Notes under the pieces: model-generated
What the model saw: the letters and a program-made list of their open reading frames with translations, nothing else
Database searches by the model: none
Told to the model about the DNA's origin: nothing
NCBI RefSeq assembly: GCF_000204645.1
Contig: NC_015422.1
Span: 4,496,501-4,560,500 of the forward strand
Source: Alicycliphilus denitrificans K601
Lineage (GTDB): Bacteria > Pseudomonadota > Gammaproteobacteria > Burkholderiales > Burkholderiaceae_C
Length of the DNA stretch: 64,000 nucleotides
Direction of reading: 5' to 3'
Shown: in pieces, positions 27,037 through 35,578 of the stretch
Layout: each line of letters starts with the position of its first letter
How positions within the stretch are numbered: position 1 is the first letter of the stretch
Program-made: the position numbers and the translations under genes

Positions 27037-27915
27037 TTAAGCGGTCGGTTGAAAGGCTGCTCGCTCGGCGGCACGTGTCAGGGCGCGCGGCACCAAGGTA
27101 CGGATCAGGTCGCGCCGATACTCCGCATCGGCGTGGTCTACGTCCGCCGGAATGAGTGCCAGCGACGCGGCCGCACCCACCTCGGCAAAGAGCGCGTCGG
27201 AGGGCATCTTGCCCAGCAGGCCGGCTTCCAGCGTGGGCACACGCATCGCACGGTCGGCGACACCCGCCAGTGCGACGGCTGCCATTTCAATGCGGCCATT
27301 GCGAATCCCCAGGAGCGACGCCACCAGAGTGAGGGCGTAGTCGCCCTTGCGCACCGACACCTCCTCGAATCCATGGCCGAGGCGTGCTTGCCCCACCGGG
27401 ATGCGAACCTCGACCAGCATCTCGTCGGGTTCTAGTGCTGTAGCATAGACACCCTGGAAAAAATCGGCGGCCGGCACCTGCCGCCGACCCGACAGCCCTT
27501 GCACCACAAGGGTCGCCTCGGTGGCCAGCATCACTGCGGGCATCTCCGAGGCCGGGTCCGCATGACAGAGGTTCCCGCACAGCGTGCCCCGGTTGCGCAC
27601 CGCCACGTGGGCCACATGCCGATAGGCCTCGGCCATCAACGGGCACAGCTCGCGAACCAAGGCGCTGTCGCGCAGCGTCACGTGGCGCGTCAAGGCACCG
27701 ATGCAAAGGGCATCGCCCTCACGGCGGTGGTAATCGAGGTCGGTCAGCGCGTTGACATCGATCAGCAACTCCGGTCGCGCAAACCGGAAGTTCATCATCG
27801 GCACCAAGCTTTGACCGCCAGCGATGAGTTTGGCATCGCCGGGGCGTGAAGCCAGCAGATGCAAGACTTCGTCGAGCGTGCGCGGACGCGCATAGTCGAA
27901 ATGTGCAGGTTTCAT
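27037..27915 (-). CDS. FAD subunit of the molybdenum enzyme (CoxM type)
   Basis: The 292-residue protein has the vanillyl-alcohol-oxidase-like FAD fold with AGGQSLVPMMNFR and RNRGTLCGNLCHADPASEMP. A CO_deh_flav_C-type C-terminal domain follows. It is the first gene of the minus-strand operon. A conserved GTACAG box lies about 90 bases upstream. The order FAD, 2Fe-2S, Mo differs from cox operons (M-S-L) only in gene names; it is the same arrangement. Confidence 0.93.
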   Translation of the reverse strand: MKPAHFDYARPRTLDEVLHLLASRPGDAKLIAGGQSLVPMMNFRFARPELLIDVNALTDLDYHRREGDALCIGALTRHVTLRDSALVRELCPLMAEAYRHVAHVAVRNRGTLCGNLCHADPASEMPAVMLATEATLVVQGLSGRRQVPAADFFQGVYATALEPDEMLVEVRIPVGQARLGHGFEEVSVRKGDYALTLVASLLGIRNGRIEMAAVALAGVADRAMRVPTLEAGLLGKMPSDALFAEVGAAASLALIPADVDHADAEYRRDLIRTLVPRALTRAAERAAFQPTA

Positions 27916-28002
27916 GGTTTCCTAGTGGTCTTTGGTGTGTGAATGCATGACTGCCGAGCGCCGTTGTGCAATGAGGTTTACATCGGCGACTTGAATTAAT
28001 CG

Positions 28003-28019
28003 TAACTGTACGAATGACC
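28003..28019 (-). promoter_or_regulatory. GTACAG regulatory box upstream of the molybdoenzyme operon
   Basis: On the minus strand the sequence reads GGTCATTCGTACAGTTA. A nearly identical box lies before the Bug gene (35301-35317). Both are preceded by CTAGTGRAAAYCC about 25 bases further upstream. It is probably an operator or promoter element of the local TetR regulon. Confidence 0.5.
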
Positions 28020-28381
28020 ATGAAGAACTGGGGTTTTCACTAGATGCGCGGCGTACCAGCGTTCGAGCATCCGAGCTATCTGGCGTGACCTCCACAGATC
28101 AGCGCTTGTGGCCTTTCGACTCAGCCGTTCAGACCTGAAGTGGCTCCTATGCGAGGGTAGATGTCCACGGTCTTTTCCCCCGTTCTCACTCATAGTGAAA
28201 CGCGCTCCGGTGGGCGGGGGCTGAGCGGAGAAGAGCGGGGTCGAATCGGCGCCGACGACGTTGGTGACGCATGCGGCTGGCTGCGGCGATCGGCGACCAC
28301 GCCATGGAAACCGGCACTGGCCATGACGGTTTTTGCGGCCTCAAGTCGCGCCTGGTCGGGTTTCTACCAATTTGACAGTTG

Positions 28382-28397
28382 GGCAGTCGTACAGACA
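28382..28397 (+). promoter_or_regulatory. GTACAG box upstream of hydrolase 1
   Basis: GGCAGTCGTACAGACA has its GTACAG core 63-68 bases before the hydrolase 1 ATG. The matching box before hydrolase 2 is at the same distance. Conserved position supports a regulatory role. Confidence 0.5.
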
Positions 28398-28456
28398 ATA
28401 TACAGAACCCGTCCCAAGTCAGGGCCGGCACCGCAAACTTCTGGAGATTGACCAAG

Positions 28457-29380
28457 ATGGCCACGAAACGACAAGTCGAGTTCTTGAGCAAAGGAGTGAA
28501 AGTCCGGGGCGACCTGGTCGTTCCCGATGGGGCGGGGCCGTTCCCGCTGCTGGTGATGGGCGGTGGCTGGTGTTACGTGAAGGAGATCGTGATGCCTCAC
28601 TACGCCAAGGCCATCGTCGAGAAGGGCGTGGCGGTGCTGATGTTCGACTACCGATGCATGGGCGCCAGCGAAGGCACCCCCCGTCAGCACATCGATCCCG
28701 CCGCACAGGTCGAGGACTACAAGAGCGCCATCACCTTCGGTGAAACTCTCAAGGAGATTGATCCGGGACGCATCGGCGTGTGGGGCATCTCGTACGCCGG
28801 CGGACATGTGCTGATCGTAGGGGCCACCGATCCGCGCGTGAAGTGCGTGATCTCCAACATCCCGGTGGTTGATGGCTACGAGAACATGCGTCGCGTGCAT
28901 GGTTCGCAACGCTTCCATCAACTCAACGAACTGATTCTTGCCGACAGGCGTGAGCGCACCAAGGGCGCAACGGCCGGCGGCAGGATGCCGATGTCCTCAC
29001 TCAAGCCCTTCGAGGAACTGAGCACCTGGCCGTTCCCCTCGATCCACACCATCTTCCACGACATCAAGGGGCGTGAGGCTCCGCGTCACGAGCACTGGAG
29101 CACGATCGAGTCGACCGAGCTGATGATGTCCTACGACGTGGGGCCGTTTGCCAAGCGCCTGTACAACACGCCCACGTTAATGATCGTGGCCGAGGGCGAC
29201 GAGATCACGCTGTGGGATCTGGAGATCGGCGTGTTCAACAGCATTCCTTCGCCTCACAAGAGACTCGTCGTCCTGCCCAAGGTGTCGCACATGAGCCTGT
29301 ACTCGAAGCAGGATGACCTCGCTATCGCCGGTCGCCTAGCCGCCGAATTCGCCGCCGAACAGCTCGGTGCAGCTCGCTGA
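28457..29380 (+). CDS. Alpha/beta hydrolase, probable cyclohexane-1,3-dione hydrolase, copy 1
   Basis: The 307-residue protein is an alpha/beta hydrolase. It has PLLVMGGGWCYVKE (oxyanion region), VLMFDYRCMGASEG, the nucleophile elbow GISYAGGH (Ser), an acid in VAEGDEITLWD and a late His in LPKVSHMS. A ribosome-binding site (GGAG) precedes the ATG at 28457. The context suggests hydrolytic ring cleavage of 1,3-cyclohexanedione to 5-oxohexanoate. A second copy at 35655 is about 90% identical in protein. It is divergent from the molybdoenzyme operon across about 540 bases. Confidence 0.85.
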   Translation: MATKRQVEFLSKGVKVRGDLVVPDGAGPFPLLVMGGGWCYVKEIVMPHYAKAIVEKGVAVLMFDYRCMGASEGTPRQHIDPAAQVEDYKSAITFGETLKEIDPGRIGVWGISYAGGHVLIVGATDPRVKCVISNIPVVDGYENMRRVHGSQRFHQLNELILADRRERTKGATAGGRMPMSSLKPFEELSTWPFPSIHTIFHDIKGREAPRHEHWSTIESTELMMSYDVGPFAKRLYNTPTLMIVAEGDEITLWDLEIGVFNSIPSPHKRLVVLPKVSHMSLYSKQDDLAIAGRLAAEFAAEQLGAAR

Positions 29381-29424
29381 TCGAGCCGCATCTTCGCATC
29401 CGACACCCTCACGTCGGAGCGGCC

Positions 29425-29526
29425 GACTGGCACTTACTTTAGCGCTGCGGCCCTTGCGCTCGATCTTAAGTGCGCTGCCAGGTCAAGCGCTAAGGCCATG
29501 ATTGGGCGACAAAGTAAGCACCATTC
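29425..29526. repeat. Mini-derivative of the IS4-family element at 49109-50636
   Basis: The first half, starting TGGCACTTACTTTAGCGCTG, matches the left end of that IS. The second half, GGCCATGATTGGGCGACAAA ending GTAAG, matches its right end. The transposase gene is missing, so the two ends are joined. It is about 100 bp, has slightly decayed tips and no target duplication, and could be moved in trans by the full element. Confidence 0.75.
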
Positions 29527-29552
29527 TGTCTAATCAGGAATTTTCGGCTTCT

Positions 29553-29588
29553 AACCCTTATCAAGCAAGCGCAAGCAGCTCCTGTTTT
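29553..29588. repeat. Comamonadaceae-type intergenic repeat
   Basis: TTATCAAGCAAGCGCAAGCAGC plus a T-run matches the dispersed AAGCGCAAGCAGCTATC-type intergenic repeat I remember from Comamonadaceae. It lies directly before coxD and suggests the cox block came from a related chromosome. Confidence 0.4.
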
Positions 29589-29601
29589 TGAAGTCAATCT
29601 G

Positions 29602-30513
29602 ATGCCCACCAGCCCCCCTTGCGCCTGCAACTCCATCGACGAACTCGCCGCAGCGTTACAGGCCAAGGGCTACTTTGCCGACCGGCGCCTGGCGACGGCG
29701 GTGTTTCTGGCCCTGAAGCTGCAGCGCCCGCTGCTGCTGGAGGGAGAACCTGGCGTGGGCAAGACCGAACTGGCCAAGGCCCTGGCCCGGGTGCTGGCGC
29801 GCGAACTGCTGCGCCTGCAGTGTTTTGACGGCCTGGAGCAGCGCGAGGCCTTGTACGAGTGGAATTACGCTGCGCAGCTATTGCACCTGCGCGCGGCCGA
29901 AGGTACCGCTAGCACCGACGCGCTGGAGCAACAGGTCTACCAGCCGCGCTACCTCGTGCGCCGCCCGCTGCTGCAGGCGCTGGAGGCGCCCGCGCCCGGC
30001 GCGCTGCTGCTGATCGACGAGGTGGATCGCGCCGACGAGCCCTTCGAGGCCTTCCTGCTCGAATACCTGGGCGAGTACCAGGTCAGCATCCCAGAGCTGG
30101 GCACGATACGCGCGGCCGTGCCGCCGGTGACCATACTCACCAGCAACCGCACGCGCGACCTGAGCGACGCCATCAAGCGCCGCTGCCTCTACCACTGGCT
30201 GGACTACCCCGAGCGCGAGCGCGAGCTGGCCATCGTGCGCACCCTCGTGCCCCAGGCACCGCAGCAGCTGGCCGACCAGGTGGCGGCCTTCGTGCAGCAG
30301 CTGCGCACCGGCGCCCATGCCAGGCATTTCCAGCGCGCCCCCGGCATTGCCGAGACGGTCGAATGGGCGCGCGCACTAGTGGCGCTCGACACCGTCACGC
30401 TCGACCCCGAAATCGTCGTGGACACGGCCGGCATCCTGTTCAAGCAGCGCGACGACGTGGCGGCGCTGGATAGTGCGCTGGCCGAGCAGGCCCTGCAAGC
30501 TGCCGGTATCTGA
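29602..30513 (+). CDS. coxD: CoxD-type MoxR-family AAA+ ATPase
   Basis: The 303-residue AAA+ protein has Walker A LEGEPGVGKTELAKALA, Walker B LLLIDEVDRADEPFE and sensor VTILTSNRTRDLS. CoxD-type ATPases work with the VWA protein CoxE in maturing the molybdenum site of CO dehydrogenase-type enzymes. The adjacent coxE is internally deleted, so CoxD may lack its partner. The GC content of this block looks higher than that of the molybdoenzyme genes. Confidence 0.9.
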   Translation: MPTSPPCACNSIDELAAALQAKGYFADRRLATAVFLALKLQRPLLLEGEPGVGKTELAKALARVLARELLRLQCFDGLEQREALYEWNYAAQLLHLRAAEGTASTDALEQQVYQPRYLVRRPLLQALEAPAPGALLLIDEVDRADEPFEAFLLEYLGEYQVSIPELGTIRAAVPPVTILTSNRTRDLSDAIKRRCLYHWLDYPERERELAIVRTLVPQAPQQLADQVAAFVQQLRTGAHARHFQRAPGIAETVEWARALVALDTVTLDPEIVVDTAGILFKQRDDVAALDSALAEQALQAAGI

Positions 30514-30530
30514 ATATTCCCGGCCCGACC

Positions 30531-31019
30531 ATGCCCGATACCCTTGCCGCGCCGCCAGTGCCACCCGCAAACGCAGGGCAGCAACGCGTCCCGCAACTGG
30601 GCGATGCGCGCAGCGGCAAGCTGGCCGGCAACCTGGCGGCCTTTGGCCGCGCGCTGCGCCGCGCCGGCGTGCCCGTGGATGCGGCACGCATGGCCCTGGC
30701 CCAGCAGGCTGTGCAGCTGGTGGGCGTGGCGCGCAAGGATGACATGGCCACGGCGCTGGAGGCCGTGCTGGTGAGCCGCGCCCAGGATCGCCTGGTGTTC
30801 CGCGAATTGTTCGACGCGTTTTTCCGCGCTCAGCGCCAGCGAATACCAGCTGGTGGAACGCCTGGTACGCTCAACCCCTTGCTGCGCTTTGACGGCTACC
30901 AACCCAGCGCCCGCGGCGCCGCCGTGCTGCACCAGGCGGCCGACGCCATGCTGGCGGTGCACAACATCACCCAACTGCAGCAGCTGGCCGACGCCATCGC
31001 CAGGCTCATGAAGCAATAA
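30531..31019 (+). pseudogene. coxE: CoxE with VWA domain deleted
   Basis: The frame opens with the normal CoxE N-terminus (RALRRAGVPVDAARMALAQQ ... LVFRELFDAFF) and ends with the normal C-terminus (DAMLAVHNITQLQQLADAIA). The 162 residues lack the VWA domain and its metal site; about 400 residues are usual. A short CoxE middle piece (SALSASEYQLVERLV) is still readable in another frame near 30825-30870. At least two deletions therefore occurred, which together restored the frame. The product, if made, cannot act as CoxE. Confidence 0.75.
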
Positions 31020-31036
31020 ACACAGGAGACAAGACC

Positions 31037-31588
31037 ATGGAAATGCAAGGCTCACGCCGCTTGGCGATTACCCAGCAGCAGGCCTGGCAGGCGCTGAACG
31101 ACCCCGAGGTGCTCAAGCTCTGCATCCCCGGTTGCGACAGCATCGAGGCCACGGGCGACAACGCCTATGCCCTGGTCAACGCCATCAAGGTCTGCCCCGT
31201 GGCCGCCAAGTTCAAGGGGGGCATTGCGTTGGCCGATGTCGATGCGCCCAACAGCTACAGGCTCAATTTCGAGGGCAACGGCGGCGTGGCCGGCTTTGGC
31301 AAGGGTAGTGCGCAGGTGTCGCTCACGCCCCAGGAAGAAGGTTGCGAGCTGGGCTACCAGGTGCACGCCACCGTCGGCGGCAAGATCGCCCAGGTGGGCC
31401 AGCGCCTGATCGACGGCGTGGCCAAGGCCATGGCCGAGAGTTTTTTCAAGCGCTTTGAAGAAGAAATGCGCCGCCGTCACGGCCCGGCCGAGGAGGAGCC
31501 CGAGAAGAAGCCCGGTGCTTTGAAGAAGATGTGGTCCAAGCTCAAGGGCGGTGGCGACGAGGCTGCCGAATCCGCCGAGGAGGCATAG
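31037..31588 (+). CDS. CoxG-family SRPBCC protein, second copy
   Basis: The 183-residue protein has the same fold as the product at 23390 (WQALNDPEVLKLCIPGCDSI, GGKIAQVGQRLIDGVAKAMA). It ends in a charged Glu/Lys-rich tail (EEEPEKKPGALKKMWSKL) instead of a membrane helix. It may bind the partner enzyme without anchoring it, or contact the membrane electrostatically. The xdhC-like gene starts 2 bases after its stop. Confidence 0.88.
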   Translation: MEMQGSRRLAITQQQAWQALNDPEVLKLCIPGCDSIEATGDNAYALVNAIKVCPVAAKFKGGIALADVDAPNSYRLNFEGNGGVAGFGKGSAQVSLTPQEEGCELGYQVHATVGGKIAQVGQRLIDGVAKAMAESFFKRFEEEMRRRHGPAEEEPEKKPGALKKMWSKLKGGGDEAAESAEEA

Positions 31589-31590
31589 CC

Positions 31591-32631
31591 ATGGAAAACC
31601 TGGACGTCACCGTGCTGCGCGCGCTGCGCGACTGGCGACTTGCGGGCAAGCAGGCGCTGCTGGTCACGGTGGTGCGCACCTGGGGCTCGTCGCCGCGGCC
31701 GGTGGGCTCCATCATGGCCCTGTGCGCAGACGGGGCGGTGATGGGATCGGTCTCGGGCGGCTGCATCGAGGATGACCTGATCGCCCGCTACGCCCATCCT
31801 GCGGCCAAGGACGCCCTGCCGCGCAGCGGCCCACCCCAGTTTGCCAAGTACGGTGTGACGGCCGAAGAGGCTTTCCGCTTCGGCCTGCCCTGCGGCGGCA
31901 CGCTGGAGCTGCTGCTGGAGTTCGACCCCGACGCCGCCAGCCTGGCCGCGCTGGTGCAGGCGCTGGACGCCGGCCGGCTGATGCACCGCAAGCTGCGGCT
32001 TTCCGATGGCCAGGTGACGCTGGAGCCCTCCGACAGCCCGGCCGATCTGGCGCTGGATGGACAGCTGCTCACCAACACCTTTGGCCCCGAATACCGCATG
32101 CTCATCATCGGCGCCGGCCAGATGAGCGAATACCTGGCCACCATGGCGCAGTTCTGCGGCTTTGCCGTCACCGTTTGCGACCCGCGCGAGGAATACGGCG
32201 GCAGCTGGAGCGTGCCCGGCGTGCGTCTGCTGACCACCATGCCTGACGATACGGTGGCCAGCTTTGCGCCCGATGCCCGCTCCTGCGTGGTGGCGCTCAC
32301 GCATGACCCCAAGCTCGATGACCTGGCGCTGCTGCAGGCGCTGGAGACCCCCGCCTTCTACATCGGTGCCATCGGCAGCCGGCGCAACAACCAGGCCAGG
32401 CGGGAACGCATGATCGAGCATCTGGGCCAGACCGAGCAGGGCCTGGCGCGCCTGCGCGGGCCCATCGGCATCTACATCGGCAGCAAGACCCCGCCCGAGA
32501 TCGCGGTGAGCGTCATGGCCGAGGTGCTGGCCGTAAAGAATGGCGTGTCCCTGCCGCGCGACCTGGATGTGGCCCATGTGAAGAACCAGCAGCAGCTCGC
32601 TAGCCCCGGATCCGCCTGCCAGCTGCCGTGA
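31591..32631 (+). CDS. XdhC/CoxI-family molybdenum cofactor maturation protein
   Basis: The 346-residue protein has the XdhC N-terminal domain (VTVVRTWGSSPRPVGSIMAL, SGGCIEDD, CGGTLELLLE). A Rossmann-like C-terminal domain follows (MLIIGAGQMSEYLA, GAIGSRRNNQARRERM). XdhC binds the molybdenum cofactor and helps its sulfuration and insertion into xanthine dehydrogenase-type enzymes. Its likely client is the island's own molybdoenzyme. Start at ATG 31591; the stop overlaps mocA (ATGA). Confidence 0.9.
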   Translation: MENLDVTVLRALRDWRLAGKQALLVTVVRTWGSSPRPVGSIMALCADGAVMGSVSGGCIEDDLIARYAHPAAKDALPRSGPPQFAKYGVTAEEAFRFGLPCGGTLELLLEFDPDAASLAALVQALDAGRLMHRKLRLSDGQVTLEPSDSPADLALDGQLLTNTFGPEYRMLIIGAGQMSEYLATMAQFCGFAVTVCDPREEYGGSWSVPGVRLLTTMPDDTVASFAPDARSCVVALTHDPKLDDLALLQALETPAFYIGAIGSRRNNQARRERMIEHLGQTEQGLARLRGPIGIYIGSKTPPEIAVSVMAEVLAVKNGVSLPRDLDVAHVKNQQQLASPGSACQLP

Positions 32632-33305
32632 TGCAGCAGGGTTTCGGTGCCGTGCTCATGGCCGCCGGCGCCGGACGGCGCATGGGCTATCAGCCCAAGG
32701 CTTTGCTGCGCCGCGGCGGTGAGACGCTGCTGGCGCGCCAGATCCGCTTGCTGGTGCAGGCTGGCGTGCGCCACATCGTCGTAGTGCTCGGCCACCATGC
32801 GGCGCACATTACCGAGGAACTGCGGCGCATCGCCGCGCCAGAGTGCGTGCGGCTGGATTGGGTGACCAATCCGGTGCCCGACGCCGGCCCCGGTGGCTCG
32901 CTGCGCCTGGGGCTGGCGGTGCTGCCGGATGCAGCGCCGGCATTGATGGTGCTGCTGGTCGATCAGCCACTGCTTGAGGCCGAGGACATAGCCGCCCTGC
33001 TCACCGCCTGGGACAGGCGTGCAAACGGTGTGCAGCTGCTGGTGCCGCAGCATGCGGGGGAGCCCGGGCACCCGATTGCCTTGGATGCGCAGCTGCGCCG
33101 CGAGGTGCTGGCCGGCACGGGGGCCGAGGGCCTCTCGGCCTGGCGTCGCGCCCATCCGCAGCAGGTGCAGCGGTTGGAGCTCAGCCATGCGCGCTGCACC
33201 ACCGATGTGGATACGTTAGAGGACTTGCAGCGGTTGGGCGAGCGTTTTGGTGTGTGGTTGACCCAGCCTACGCCGCCTCGGCCAGCAGATCCTGCAGCGC
33301 CTTGA
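32628..33305 (+). CDS. mocA: MocA-like molybdenum cofactor cytidylyltransferase
   Basis: The 225-residue nucleotidyltransferase has AVLMAAGAGRRMGYQPKALL (NTP loop), LLVDQPLLE and EPGHPIALD, as in MocA. It should convert Mo-molybdopterin to the cytosine dinucleotide form used by CO dehydrogenase-type hydroxylases. The last 15 or so residues (TPPRPADPAAP) overlap the neighbouring ParB-like remnant on the other strand and may be foreign. Confidence 0.88.
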   Translation: MMQQGFGAVLMAAGAGRRMGYQPKALLRRGGETLLARQIRLLVQAGVRHIVVVLGHHAAHITEELRRIAAPECVRLDWVTNPVPDAGPGGSLRLGLAVLPDAAPALMVLLVDQPLLEAEDIAALLTAWDRRANGVQLLVPQHAGEPGHPIALDAQLRREVLAGTGAEGLSAWRRAHPQQVQRLELSHARCTTDVDTLEDLQRLGERFGVWLTQPTPPRPADPAAP

Positions 33306-33540
33306 CCTGCTGGCGCAGGCGTTCGTTCTCGGCCTCCAGCTCGGTCACAGGTGCACGTCTTCGACGCTCTGAAAGCGGGTGTTTTGCACGGTCTGAAAGG
33401 GCAGGCCGTGCGTTTGGCAGATGCCGAAGCGGTTGTGGCCGTCTACCAGCACATTGCCCCACAGCACCAGCGCGTCACGGCAGCCCTCGGCCAGGCCACC
33501 GGCCCAGCAACGCACCTCGCCGACGAAGTGGCTGCGCTGC
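33268..33540 (-). pseudogene. Remnant of a ParB-like nuclease/partition protein
   Basis: One frame encodes ALVLWGNVLVDGHNRFGICQ followed by GLPFQTVQNTRFQSVEDVHL and a stop (33345-33347). This is the ParB-type GHNR region. A different frame immediately downstream encodes the coiled-coil tail VTELEAENERLRQQVKALQD ending AEAA. Both fit one gene that lost its middle. It overlaps the end of mocA and marks a recombination junction in the island. Confidence 0.5.
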
Positions 33541-33633
33541 AGCACGCTGTGGCCGGTCTCATAGTTCTGGTAGTCGTTGGCCGGGCGGCGTTCCAGATAG
33601 GAACGACTAACGGAATGTGTCCAACATGCTTTG

Positions 33634-34356
33634 TTAGCTGTGACGCGGCAACGAGTCAAAGCCACCAACAAGAAACGGCAACAGGTTCGCATAAGCGCGC
33701 AGCAGATCCGACGTCACAAAGCGCCGACTGGAAAGGTTTTCGACACGACCTGGCTCTGCAACCAGGCCGACCATCGCACCTACCATGAAACTGAAGGCCT
33801 GATAGACAGTTTCTTCTTCCGCCTGTGGGAGCGATCGACGAAACTCCGCCAGATACTGCCGAGCAACAGCGTCATAGTGATCGCTGATTACTTTGGCCCC
33901 GTCCGGCGAATTTGCAAGCCTTGCGACGAGCAGCGAATAGTTTTTCCAGCCTTGGCCGCCGTTGGTGCTGCGCTCGACAAATGGCAAGACGTACCCCTCG
34001 ACCAAATCCTTCACTGGAATCGGGTCGCTGCCGGCACGATTGCGTGCCTTGTCGAGGGCCCTGATCCGTTGAAGTGCCATGTAGGAGGCGCGCCTTTCGA
34101 CGACTTTGTCAAACAGCGTGTCTTTGGTCCCGAAGTGATAGGTGACCAGCGCGATGCGGGCGTTGGAGCGATCGGCCACCTCGCGCATTGACGTGCCGTG
34201 ATAGCCGTCCTTGGCGAACAAGGCCTCCGCCGCATCAAGCATCCTCTCGCGGGTCGCTTCGCCGGCTTTCCGGCCACGGGCCCGTTCCACTCCGGGCCGG
34301 CTGGCTCGGGTGGAGGTTTGCTCCTCGTCATCCGCTAGGATGTTGGCATCTTTCAT
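33634..34356 (-). CDS. TetR-family transcriptional regulator
   Basis: The 240-residue protein has a charged N-terminal extension, then the TetR helix-turn-helix (RERMLDAAEALFAKDGYHGT; REVADRSNARIALVTYHFGT) near residues 35-80. A helical ligand-binding domain follows. It is coupled to the Bug gene by an ATGA overlap. As the only intact regulator in the catabolic region it is the best candidate for controlling the four GTACAG-box promoters, probably by release on binding a pathway intermediate or CoA ester. Confidence 0.9.
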   Translation of the reverse strand: MKDANILADDEEQTSTRASRPGVERARGRKAGEATRERMLDAAEALFAKDGYHGTSMREVADRSNARIALVTYHFGTKDTLFDKVVERRASYMALQRIRALDKARNRAGSDPIPVKDLVEGYVLPFVERSTNGGQGWKNYSLLVARLANSPDGAKVISDHYDAVARQYLAEFRRSLPQAEEETVYQAFSFMVGAMVGLVAEPGRVENLSSRRFVTSDLLRAYANLLPFLVGGFDSLPRHS

Positions 34357-35264
34357 GTATTGATGTACCTCAGTCTGGCTGCTGCCGCTGCGTTCTTTGA
34401 CGATTGAACGAACGAAAGTTCGCTCCCGGGCGAGTATTTCCTCTTGATGCCCAGCGGCGGCAGCACCTGCTGCATCCGCCTGTACTCGGACTCAAGGTAG
34501 CTGACGAACTTTTCCGGAGGCATCAAGACGACCTCTGAGCCCGTGAGTTTCGCGTTCGCTTGGTATTCGGGCATCTTGGTTGCCTGCTGGACGTGCCGGA
34601 ACAACTGCTGGGTTTGATCCACTGTCATACCCCTCGGGCCGAAGATAGCAGACCACGCGGGGACGTCCACATCCTTGATGCCTAGCTCTTCGAAGGTCGG
34701 GACATCAGGCAAGGTTGGCGAGCGTTTTGCAGCGGATATTGCCAGGGGGTGAATTCTTCCGTCCTTAATCAAACCGCGGACGATCGATTCACCGATAAAG
34801 ACGGAATCGACGTGGCCTCCAAGGAAGTCACTGATGGGCGACTTGTATGGGACGTGCAGCAGTTCCATGCCAGCTCCTTTTGGGAAATGGGCGCCGACCA
34901 CGTGTGTCGTGTTGCCGATGCCGAACGATCCGAAGCTCAGCTTGCCAGGGTTGGCGCGAGCCGCGCTCAGGAGGTCTTGGGCCGACCTGTAGGGAGCGTC
35001 GGATCTGACGCACAACACAAAGCCGGTGCTAAGGGCGACCTCCATCATGGTAATGCTGCATCCACCTCCGGGCTTGTTGTCGCCGATGAAGGTGTGCCCC
35101 GATACCTTGCTCAGGGCGTCGGCGAGCACGCGTGCGCTCGTGTCGAATTGATTTCCTGTGCCCAGAGGCACCACGATCCTCGCCACGCGCGTGCTCGTCA
35201 ACTGTGCGTGCGCAAGCCCAACCGTGCTGATTAGGCCGGCTGCGATTACTGTTCTTCGTTGCAT
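34353..35264 (-). CDS. Bug/TctC-family solute-binding protein with internal deletion
   Basis: The protein has a signal peptide ending at AHAQ, the Bug start (VARIVVPLGTGNQFDTSARV) and later blocks (ANPGKLSFGSFGIGNTTHVV, VPYKSPISDFLGG). Family members carry about 35-40 further residues (the DGYTL ... NP segment) between MEVA and the VLCVRSDAPY strand. Here MEVA joins directly to LSTGFVLCVRSDAPY near residue 78, without loss of frame. The length is 303 instead of about 325-330, so ligand binding may be impaired. A GTACAG box lies 43 bases upstream. Confidence 0.85.
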   Translation of the reverse strand: MQRRTVIAAGLISTVGLAHAQLTSTRVARIVVPLGTGNQFDTSARVLADALSKVSGHTFIGDNKPGGGCSITMMEVALSTGFVLCVRSDAPYRSAQDLLSAARANPGKLSFGSFGIGNTTHVVGAHFPKGAGMELLHVPYKSPISDFLGGHVDSVFIGESIVRGLIKDGRIHPLAISAAKRSPTLPDVPTFEELGIKDVDVPAWSAIFGPRGMTVDQTQQLFRHVQQATKMPEYQANAKLTGSEVVLMPPEKFVSYLESEYRRMQQVLPPLGIKRKYSPGSELSFVQSSKNAAAAARLRYINT

Positions 35265-35300
35265 TCAATTTCTCCATGCCAATGATGGATGAAAAAATTC

Positions 35301-35317
35301 TAACTGTACAAATGAGC
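35301..35317 (-). promoter_or_regulatory. GTACAG regulatory box upstream of the Bug-tetR operon
   Basis: The minus strand reads GCTCATTTGTACAGTTA, matching 13 or more of 17 positions with the box before the molybdoenzyme operon. It also shares an upstream CTAGTGGAAATCC. This supports autoregulation of the TetR operon. Confidence 0.5.
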
Positions 35318-35578
35318 AAATAAATAGGATTTCCACTAGGTTTGCTTGTCCCTGGATGACTGAGTGAAAGATGCTTGGCCACTTCTCCTGTGGTAGGTAT
35401 CTGTCAATAACGTTGTTCTCTGTTGTCGCCAATAAGGCTTACACCGTCGTAGAGAAGGCCTGCTGTATATGGCCCTTTCCTTCATCACTGGGTGCAAATG
35501 ATCAAGCATGCATGTGCACGCAAGGCGGAACTGTTCTGAGTGAAAGATTTGCAAGGGTTTTCCCTATCTATATGTTTG

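Noticed and set aside
24035..27915. Aerobic carbon monoxide dehydrogenase (coxMSL)
   Set aside because: The large subunit has AYRGFGSE where CO dehydrogenase has the AYRCSFR loop that binds copper; coxE is also broken. Gene context fits a hydratase/dehydrogenase.
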